Positions 57,827 to 64,000 of a stretch of 64,000 nt of DNA are shown in pieces. The notes beneath the pieces were generated by a model. It saw only the letters and a program-made list of their open reading frames with translations. It made no database searches and was not told the origin of the DNA. The translations under genes and the position numbers were made by a program. The first letter of the stretch is position 1; each line of letters opens with the position of its first letter. This DNA comes from CAIURC01 sp043777315 (lineage in GTDB: Bacteria > Verrucomicrobiota > Verrucomicrobiia > Chthoniobacterales > Chthoniobacteraceae), in NCBI GenBank assembly GCA_043777315.1, contig JAYVPW010000150.1:62001-126000 (forward strand). Reading direction: 5' to 3'.

Positions 57827-58939
57827 TTAGCGGCACGGTGCTGCTGCGGCTGCGCGGTAGAGGCGCTCGTAGGCGTCGATCATCGCGGCGAGAGAAAAGT
57901 GTTTTTCGACTTTCAGGCGCGCAGCGTGGCCGAATTTAGCGAGCTTGTCGGGCTCGGCAAGCAGTGCGGCGAGTGCGGCGGCGAGCGATGCAGACGTGTG
58001 AAGATCGGCGATGACTCCGTCGCTTTCGCTGGTGATCGCCTGCTCGTGGCCGCAGCCGGTGTTGGCGAGGACCGGCACTCCGCACGCCATCGCCTCGAGC
58101 GCGGCGTTGGAGAGCCCCTCGTTGGCGGAGGGGATCGCGAGCAAATCGAGCGCGTGGTAAAACGGGACCGGGTCGCGCTGAAATCCGGCGAGATGAATGC
58201 GCTCCTGCTGCGGACTCCGGGCCACGCGCTCGCGGACGGATGACTCGTTCGGCCCGCCACCGCCGATGATGAGGAGGCGCGCAGATGGGAAACGCGGGGC
58301 GATGTTTTCAAACGCCTCGATCAAAAGGTCGTGGCGTTTGAAAGGTCCGAATCGGCCGGAGATGCCGATGAACACGGCATTCGCGGGCAGACCGAGAGCG
58401 GCGCGCGCCTCCTGCTGGTCCGCGGGTGCGAACCGGGTGGCGTCCACGCCGTTGGGGATTGCGGAGATATTCCCCCGGGGAAATCGGAGTTCTGTGAGCT
58501 GGTCGCGGATGCCGTCTGAGACGGTGTGAACCTGGCGACAGGCGCGGTAGAGCCAGCGTCGCTGGCGGAGGCGGCGCGGGGTCAGTTCGGCGTCGGTGAG
58601 CTGGCTGTGCTCGCCGTGGACCATTGGCAAGCGCGTGCCCCAACCCGTCGCGAGGCTGCTGTAAATCAGTGGCCCGAGGTTGTGGCTGTGAATGACCTGC
58701 GGACGGACTTGTGAAATCAGGCGGGCGAGCCGGAGCGTGGCGCCCCACGAAAAGCCGCCACTTTTACCGAGCACCTCCACGAGTTCGGGCGCGGGCAATC
58801 GGTCGGCGAATGCGCCGCGGCGCTCCAGGCAGGCGACGTGCATTTCGAACCCGCGGGAGTGCAGGCCGCTCGCGATATTCACGATCCCGTTTTCCATTCC
58901 GCCGGGTTCCAGCGAATTGACGACGTGGAGGATTTTCAA
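57827..58939 (-). CDS. Glycosyltransferase family 4
   Basis: A 370-residue GT-B enzyme. The start chosen is TTG at 58939, which gives MKILHVVNSLEPGGMENGI, the family's usual opening, and overlaps the preceding stop (TTGA). The ATG at 59056 would add 39 residues that overlap the upstream gene. HSHNLGPL, HGEHSQLTD, IPNGVD and SGRFGPFKRHDLLIEAF are typical GT4 features. The donor site has SANEGLSNAALEAMACGVPV, with the E-x7-E pair. The sugar is not predictable. Confidence 0.9.
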   Translation of the reverse strand: MKILHVVNSLEPGGMENGIVNIASGLHSRGFEMHVACLERRGAFADRLPAPELVEVLGKSGGFSWGATLRLARLISQVRPQVIHSHNLGPLIYSSLATGWGTRLPMVHGEHSQLTDAELTPRRLRQRRWLYRACRQVHTVSDGIRDQLTELRFPRGNISAIPNGVDATRFAPADQQEARAALGLPANAVFIGISGRFGPFKRHDLLIEAFENIAPRFPSARLLIIGGGGPNESSVRERVARSPQQERIHLAGFQRDPVPFYHALDLLAIPSANEGLSNAALEAMACGVPVLANTGCGHEQAITSESDGVIADLHTSASLAAALAALLAEPDKLAKFGHAARLKVEKHFSLAAMIDAYERLYRAAAAAPCR

Positions 58940-59961
58940 CGCGAGCCCAGCGGAATTGCCGATTTCGATCCGCGAGAAACGAGGAATTTTGCCAAGGCTC
59001 GGAGGCGAAAAAGCGGCGGCTCGTTGATTCTTTGCGGCTGGAGAAAGAACGGACACAATACGAGGGAGCCAAGCATGTAGGCCAAGGCGCGGGTGCGGCG
59101 ACCTTCGTCAAAATGAGTCCACGCGATTTGAAAAAAATGGACTGACCAGGCCCGGAGCCAAAAAGAGATGTCGGAGCGAGGAACAGCGCGGGCAGAGAAC
59201 GCTTTGCGCAGGACGGTGCGGGAGTTCCGCTTCATCCGGGTCGCGTTTTTGCTCATATTTCCCGGATGCCGCCGGATGAGCGCGAGCGGCCGACCGATGA
59301 ACCAAACCCGGCGATGCGTCGCGATGCGAATCCACATGTCGCGATCTTCCGAGCTGCGGAGCGATGAATCGAAACCTCCGTGGCGTTCAAACACTTCGCG
59401 GCGCGCGACGATGGAAGAGGAGAGCGGTCGGTTGCGCAGGACGAAATCCCGCGTGGTCAGTTCGCGGTCGTTCTGCGGAGACGAGCGGCGCGACGCGAGC
59501 GGGTGACCTGCCGTATCGATGCGCGCGGTGTTCGCCGCGATCAGGGCGAAGTTTTCATCCAGCTCAGCGAATTTCCGCATCACTTCGGCGAGGAAGTCCG
59601 GTAGCCAAGAATCGTCCGCGTCGAGGAAGGCGATGAATGGCATTCGCGCCGCACGGATGCCGGCATTCCGGGCCGCGGAAAGTCCGGCATTTTCCTGCCA
59701 GAGATAGCGCACCCGCGGATCAGTTTCGTGGGCGACGACTGCGCGCGTCGAGTCGGTGGAGCCGTCGTCGATGACGAGAATCTCGAACGAGCGATGCGTT
59801 TGCGCGAGGACGGACGCAATCGCGCCGGGCAGAAACTGCGCGTAATTGTGCGCGGGAATGACGACGGAGACGCAGGCGTCGTCAGGATTGCCGAGGGATT
59901 CAGCGCCGATTCCGGGGACTTGTATCGGCTGAAAAAAAGGCGCGGACCCACGACTCATCAC
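58936..59961 (-). CDS. Glycosyltransferase family 2
   Basis: A 341-residue GT-A enzyme. VSVVIPAHNYAQFL opens the fold, VIDDGSTDST is the first nucleotide-binding turn and FLDADDSW holds the metal-binding DAD. SSEDRDMWIR supplies the catalytic base region. The C-terminal 90 residues contain hydrophobic helices (ALAYMLGSLVLCPFF) that may contact the membrane. It overlaps the tyrosine kinase stop by four bases (ATGA). Confidence 0.9.
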   Translation of the reverse strand: MMSRGSAPFFQPIQVPGIGAESLGNPDDACVSVVIPAHNYAQFLPGAIASVLAQTHRSFEILVIDDGSTDSTRAVVAHETDPRVRYLWQENAGLSAARNAGIRAARMPFIAFLDADDSWLPDFLAEVMRKFAELDENFALIAANTARIDTAGHPLASRRSSPQNDRELTTRDFVLRNRPLSSSIVARREVFERHGGFDSSLRSSEDRDMWIRIATHRRVWFIGRPLALIRRHPGNMSKNATRMKRNSRTVLRKAFSARAVPRSDISFWLRAWSVHFFQIAWTHFDEGRRTRALAYMLGSLVLCPFFLQPQRINEPPLFRLRALAKFLVSRGSKSAIPLGSR

Positions 59962-62138
59962 GCATTTTCAAGGGTCTGCGTGTGGTAGTAGTAGTCGTGG
60001 GAGTAGTAGTAATACTGGTAGTAGTTCTGCGTGGCGCTGAGGTCGAGACGGTTGAGTACGAAGCCGTAAAAATTGGCTCCGTTCGCCTGCAGCATTTCGA
60101 TCGCGGCCTTCATGTTCCGAATCGGCGTGTGCCCGCTCCAGATGACGAAGAGCACGCCGTCCATGTGCTTTTGCAGAACCGAGGTCTCGGAAAGTCCGAG
60201 CACCGGCGGGGTGTCGATGACGATCCGGTCGTATTTGCTGCGCAGCAGCGCCATGAGAGCGCTGAACTTTTCCGATCCGAGCAATTCTGTTCCCGTTTCG
60301 AGATGCCGGCCCGCGCTGAGCATCGTCAGATTTTCATGCGTTGTCGGGCGGCAGGCTTCCTCGATCGTGGCCTCTCCGAGGAGGACATTGCTCAGGCCGG
60401 GGCTCTTCCGATATCCGAAGAGGCGGTGAAGACGCCCGCGGCGAAGGTCGGTATCGATGAGCAGCGTCCTCGCGCCCATGTGGGCAAACGAGATCGCGAG
60501 ATTGGAGGAAACGACCGTCTTCCCCTCTTTCGGCATCGCGCTTGTGACCATCATCACATGCGGTGCTTTGGAAAGTGAACCCATCGAGAGGAGGTTCGTT
60601 CGGATGACGCGGAAGTTTTCGACGAGGCTCGTGCGCTTCGATTCCTCATGGTCAATCAAAGTCGGCGCATCGGACGTCTCGATCTTCGGAACGATGCCCA
60701 AGCCGCGGAGTTGGAAGGCCGATTCGACCTGCTCGAGGTTGGAAAGCGTATGGTCCAGATACTCGATCAGGAACGGCACCCCGAGCGCGAGGATGATCCC
60801 GAGGATGAGGGAAAATACGACGAGTTTGGCCCGGTTGGGAGAGACCGGTTCATCGTGAATATCGGTGATGCCGGCAAAGGTGAGGTCGATTCGCTCCTTG
60901 TCGTTTGCGAAATCGATGGCCTCGATCCGTTGCATCATCTGCTTGTAGATGCTGTTCCAGCGCAGTTGACCGTTATCGAAAAGGGTGCTGTCGAGCTTGA
61001 TCAGATCGGCCTTCTTGTTCACGTCGGCGTACTGCGGGAGCTTTTGCTCGAGATCCTGTTTTTTGTTTAGGAGGTGCTGGAATTCTACGTCCAGCCGGTT
61101 TTTGGCGACCTGAAATTCCGCATCGAGATGCTTCTCGATCTCGTCCAGTTGCTTGTGCAACGCGATCATTTTCAGGTGTCCCGGGAGATAGGTTTGCGAG
61201 GCCTCCTGGACCGCATTCTTGATGCGCTGCTGCTCTTTTTCCAGACCCTCCCACGGCTTGTCCGATGAAATCATCGACGGAAGCACAACGGTGGAATTGG
61301 AAGAAGTCTGGCCGCCGTTCTTGTGATCTCGCGGCTCCGTTTCGTCTCCTAAATTGGCCTCTTGCAACATCGATCCCAGAAAATTGATCTCCGGTGCCTT
61401 CGCCGCGACGGTCGCGATGAGCGAAAGTTTAGTGACGCTGTTGAGCGCGGGATCTTGAACTTGCACCCGCACGCGACCGAGGTCGTCGAGGCGTTTGTGG
61501 ATGCGGACGAGTTCCACCGGAATGCTCCGCATCTCATTCAACTCGATGAGGGTTTTCTGGGAATCCCGCTCATCCTTGAAATCGAAACGCTTGCCGATGT
61601 TGTCCACAAGCTTGTTTCTCACCTCTTCGGTTTCGCGGGTGTACGCCTCGAAAATCTCGTCCCGGTCCCGTGCGCGTTTCTCTTTCCGGTAGGCCAAAAA
61701 CTCGGCAATCAGCGTCTCGGCCCACTTGTGGGCGAGCGGCGCGGAGGTGGGCCAGACTTCGATCTCGATGTTCTTTTCGGAGTTCTGGTGGACGGTGGTC
61801 TTGAGGATGTATTTGAGCCCGATCTCACGCGAACTGCCTCTCAAACCGAGCTTCCGCGCCGTCCGCTCGACAATGTGCGGAGCGGTCAACTCCCTCATCA
61901 CGGAACGAATTCGCCCATCGTGATAAATTTTGTCCGTGTCCACCGGGAGCGGCAGATAATCCATCTGGACGAGCGAACGGGAGAAATAAACCGGCCGCGC
62001 ATAGACGTAGTAAACCAGCCCCGCGCACATGCTCGCAGAGAGGAGCAAGAACATCAGCCGCAGGTGCTTGCGGGCGATGGCGACGTACATGATGACGTCG
62101 TGCAGATTGAGAACTCGTTTTTTTAAACCGGGGATCAT
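59958..62138 (-). CDS. wzc: Wzc-type polysaccharide co-polymerase / bacterial tyrosine kinase
   Basis: A 726-residue inner-membrane protein that controls chain length and export and autophosphorylates on tyrosine. Two spans (about 25-47 and 455-478) enclose a long periplasmic coiled-coil region with a Wzz domain and a polar insert (about 255-285). The cytoplasmic kinase has Walker A SAMPKEGKT (near 536), Walker A' LLIDTDLRRG (near 561) and Walker B VIDTPP (near 641). The C-terminus is a tyrosine cluster, YYQYYYYSHDYYYHT, with nine tyrosines in 15 residues. No separate phosphatase gene is visible. Confidence 0.95.
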   Translation of the reverse strand: MIPGLKKRVLNLHDVIMYVAIARKHLRLMFLLLSASMCAGLVYYVYARPVYFSRSLVQMDYLPLPVDTDKIYHDGRIRSVMRELTAPHIVERTARKLGLRGSSREIGLKYILKTTVHQNSEKNIEIEVWPTSAPLAHKWAETLIAEFLAYRKEKRARDRDEIFEAYTRETEEVRNKLVDNIGKRFDFKDERDSQKTLIELNEMRSIPVELVRIHKRLDDLGRVRVQVQDPALNSVTKLSLIATVAAKAPEINFLGSMLQEANLGDETEPRDHKNGGQTSSNSTVVLPSMISSDKPWEGLEKEQQRIKNAVQEASQTYLPGHLKMIALHKQLDEIEKHLDAEFQVAKNRLDVEFQHLLNKKQDLEQKLPQYADVNKKADLIKLDSTLFDNGQLRWNSIYKQMMQRIEAIDFANDKERIDLTFAGITDIHDEPVSPNRAKLVVFSLILGIILALGVPFLIEYLDHTLSNLEQVESAFQLRGLGIVPKIETSDAPTLIDHEESKRTSLVENFRVIRTNLLSMGSLSKAPHVMMVTSAMPKEGKTVVSSNLAISFAHMGARTLLIDTDLRRGRLHRLFGYRKSPGLSNVLLGEATIEEACRPTTHENLTMLSAGRHLETGTELLGSEKFSALMALLRSKYDRIVIDTPPVLGLSETSVLQKHMDGVLFVIWSGHTPIRNMKAAIEMLQANGANFYGFVLNRLDLSATQNYYQYYYYSHDYYYHTQTLENA

Positions 62139-62293
62139 TTCAGGGGATGAGCGTCAGCAAGTGAGCAAAAAGAAGACCAGGTGGGAGGCGAGATGCGAAC
62201 GTAGCGCACTTCGCCACTTTCGCCACTGCGGCACGCATTTCATTCCGGTTTTTTTTTAAAAAAACGGCGGGACGGTGCGCGCGGATCAGCGGA
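62139..62293. other. 155-base spacer between wza and wzc with an A/T palindrome
   Basis: CCGG-T9-A7-CGG at 62245-62267 is an almost perfect A/T-tract palindrome flanked by CCG/CGG. It could form a weak hairpin or bend the DNA. This is the only spacer over 35 bases within this minus-strand unit after wza, so it may hold an internal promoter or attenuator. No consensus site was recognised. Confidence 0.4.
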
Positions 62294-63535
62294 TCAGAAA
62301 CTGAACCACTTTTCTGGAACAACGACGATGTCGCCGCTTTGAAGAATCACGTCGGGAGTTTGCCCTTTTTGAATGGCGACGACGTTGACCTGCAGTTTTG
62401 CCTTGGTCCCGTCCGGCAATGCCCGGAGTACATGGACGTGTTTCAGGTCGGCGAATTTCGCAAAACCACCACTCTGCAAAATCGCGCCGTAAGCGGTGAG
62501 TCTTTCACCTTGGACCAAGTGGTAGCTTCCCTGCCGCTTCACGTTGCCTGTGACGTAGATCAAATTGGCGGTCCCGACCGGGATGGTGATCACGTCTCCC
62601 TCCGTAAGCGTGATGTCGGAGGTTAGTCCTCCGCCGTCGAGGATTCGCTGAACATTCACCTCTTCCACGATCCCCTTGTGCGCGGCCACGCGCATGACTT
62701 TGACTCGGGTCAGGTCCGCTTTATCGGAGATGCCTCCGCAACTGAGAATGACGCCGACGAGCGTTGGTGCGGTGCCGGCGGGGATGCGGTAGGGGCGGGG
62801 ATTTTTGAACGCGCCGGACAGGTAAATCAGGGGACCGGACTCGAGGTCGGCACCGGAGATGCGCTCAAGGATGACGGATGCGTGCTGAAGTTGCGAGCTC
62901 TGCAACGCGCGCCGCACGGCAGCTTCCGCGGCGTCGAGCGTCTTGCCGGTGACCGCGATTCGGCCGACTTGGGGAAGAATGATGTAGCCGCCGCGGCGCA
63001 CTTGGTACCGGCCATTGAAGGAGGGATCTTCGACCACGAAGACCTCAAGATTTTCACCGGGGGCGATGACGTCGCCACCCGCGAGAACCGGGAGCTGTGC
63101 GCTGCTCGACTTTTGCAACTCCGCCTCGACTTGGGCGAGTTGTGCTCGGCTCGCTTGCAGCCGGGCTTCCCAATCTTTGACTTCCTGGTTGGCTCGGTCT
63201 GCCTGTTCGACGTTTCCGGCCGCACTTTGGACGGCGAGCTTTTTCTGGGCAGCTTCGAGCTTCGCCTTGCCGTAGCGCACTTCGTTTTCGAGGGTTTGCT
63301 GCTGCTCAGCCAGGCTCTCCTTTTCGCTCAGAGTTTCGTTCTGCACGGAGGCCTGCGAGGCCGTGCCAATCCGCATTTCCGGCGCGGTGGCCGAGGCGTG
63401 AAGGCCGACTTGGGACTTGCGAAACGTGACTTCATGTTTCCGCGAGCCGGGCTCCTCCGCGAAAATGCGGGTGGAAAATATCGTGGCGAACACGCAGATT
63501 ACAGAGACTTGGATGCGAATTGGTGGAAGATTCAT
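62294..63535 (-). CDS. wza: Wza-type polysaccharide export protein with N-terminal coiled coil
   Basis: A 413-residue outer-membrane export protein. A signal peptide (cleavage near FAEE, residue 27) has no obvious lipobox Cys. A predicted coiled coil from about 66 to 146, with heptad-like Leu/Ala and many Gln, Glu and Lys, follows. The poly-export domain (about 152-235) includes APGENLEVFVVEDPSF and GYIILPQVGRI. Two SLBB domains follow, with IYLSGAFKNPRPYRIPAGT and IYVTGNVKRQGSYHL. The coiled coil and missing lipid-anchor Cys set it apart from E. coli Wza. Confidence 0.93.
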   Translation of the reverse strand: MNLPPIRIQVSVICVFATIFSTRIFAEEPGSRKHEVTFRKSQVGLHASATAPEMRIGTASQASVQNETLSEKESLAEQQQTLENEVRYGKAKLEAAQKKLAVQSAAGNVEQADRANQEVKDWEARLQASRAQLAQVEAELQKSSSAQLPVLAGGDVIAPGENLEVFVVEDPSFNGRYQVRRGGYIILPQVGRIAVTGKTLDAAEAAVRRALQSSQLQHASVILERISGADLESGPLIYLSGAFKNPRPYRIPAGTAPTLVGVILSCGGISDKADLTRVKVMRVAAHKGIVEEVNVQRILDGGGLTSDITLTEGDVITIPVGTANLIYVTGNVKRQGSYHLVQGERLTAYGAILQSGGFAKFADLKHVHVLRALPDGTKAKLQVNVVAIQKGQTPDVILQSGDIVVVPEKWFSF

Positions 63536-63628
63536 CGAGATGAAAGGGGGGATCCGGGGTGAAATCGGGCGCAGGATACGGTGCTAAATCGTAGCGTCAA
63601 CTTTGATCGTCGAAGATGAGCAAATCCG

Positions 63629-64000
63629 TCAGTCAAAGTATTTGGTCACGGTCAGGAGAAGGAGATTTTCGTCAAAGCTATCGCCGTGCCGGTTCGAGTT
63701 CCGGTTTTGATATTGATAGAGCAGCCGCGCTACGACCGTGTCCGTGAAATGGTAGGTGAGTTCCAGCCGGCCCGCCCACGTTTGCCGATGACCCAAATTA
63801 CCGTTGAATTCGCGGTCGGTGTAGATTCCACTCAGGCGAAGAGTGGTGCGAGGCCCGGGTTCAAGCGTGAAACGCACCCCGGTCTTCCATTCGCTTCGGT
63901 CGAAGCGATCGTTTTCGAGATCATCCACCTGCGAATAGGAAACGAAGGCCTCGCCTCTCACTTTCGGCCCAAGCACCTGCTCCAGCCGGTAGGTCGTCTC
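63629..64000 (-). CDS. Outer-membrane beta-barrel protein, C-terminal part
   Basis: About 123 residues of an open frame that runs off the right end of the window, so the N-terminus is missing. The sequence alternates polar and hydrophobic residues in strands (GEAFVSYSQVDD, WKTGVRFTLEPG, TTLRLSGIYTDREF, AGRLELTYHFTD, VARLLYQYQNRN) and ends in LLLLTVTKYFD with a terminal-strand aromatic. This is the pattern of outer-membrane barrels commonly found beside Wza in exopolysaccharide loci. It lies 93 bases upstream of wza. Confidence 0.8.
   Translation of the reverse strand, partial: ETTYRLEQVLGPKVRGEAFVSYSQVDDLENDRFDRSEWKTGVRFTLEPGPRTTLRLSGIYTDREFNGNLGHRQTWAGRLELTYHFTDTVVARLLYQYQNRNSNRHGDSFDENLLLLTVTKYFD

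Noticed and set aside
1..64000. tRNA, rRNA or riboswitch genes
   Set aside because: All spacers were read on both strands. No cloverleaf, rRNA stretch or thiamine-riboswitch core was recognised, including upstream of thiE. A covariance search could still find a divergent one.

Overview
This window comes from a high-GC, Gram-negative bacterium that is most likely a member of the Verrucomicrobiota. The strongest marker is the plus-strand run at 33463-40505. Its gene order and sequences match the Akkermansia Amuc_1102/1101/1100/1099/1098 pilus-like set, including a PilM-PilN fusion and a secretin. Wza, Wzc, a secretin and an outer-membrane barrel all imply an outer membrane. No tRNA, rRNA, CRISPR array or transposase was seen.

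Region 1 (1-19592, minus strand) is one very compact transcription unit read from 19592 towards 1. It opens with a single-chain NRPS-PKS of about 4065 residues: A-PCP-sulfotransferase-KS-AT-ACP-aminotransferase-luciferase-like monooxygenase-C-A-PCP-TE. It continues with an Sfp-type phosphopantetheinyl transferase, a Wzm permease, a putative glycosyltransferase, a Wzt ATPase with a C-terminal carbohydrate-binding-type domain, a methyltransferase and three glycosyltransferases. Most junctions overlap or are under 20 bases. A peptide/polyketide synthase with its activating enzyme, sharing an operon with a glycan exporter and glycosyltransferases, is the most unusual thing in the window.

Region 2 (19816-25768, plus strand) holds a WcaF-type acyltransferase, a GT4, a WecA/TagO-type initiating transferase and an O-antigen-ligase-type protein. 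A 205-base palindrome made of 7-base units lies between the first two. Region 3 (25815-33369) has a Fur-family regulator, the wreck of a Czc/Cus metal efflux operon, argH, a HUMPS-family decarboxylase/aldolase homologue divergent from thiE, a PfkB kinase and a UDP-glucuronate-decarboxylase-type enzyme. Several intergenic palindromes sit between these genes.

Region 4 (33463-43539, plus strand) is the pilus-like operon followed tightly by coaE, rho and rnd. Region 5 (43584-51288) is housekeeping and signalling: a small lipoprotein, DAHP synthase, a LURP-one-like protein, prfC, an FHA-receiver protein, a WbaP-type sugar transferase, aroD and a single-domain response regulator. Region 6 (51353-64000) is a second surface-polysaccharide locus. 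It has a carbamoyltransferase/SxtJ/DUF5989 set, an SGNH hydrolase, then a minus-strand unit running barrel - Wza - Wzc - GT2 - GT4 - polymerase/ligase - GT2.

Taken together, the window is dominated by cell-surface glycan synthesis: two initiating enzymes, one ABC-type exporter, one Wza/Wzc-type exporter, at least eight glycosyltransferases and several decorating enzymes. All calls rest on reading the translations by eye. No database search was possible.
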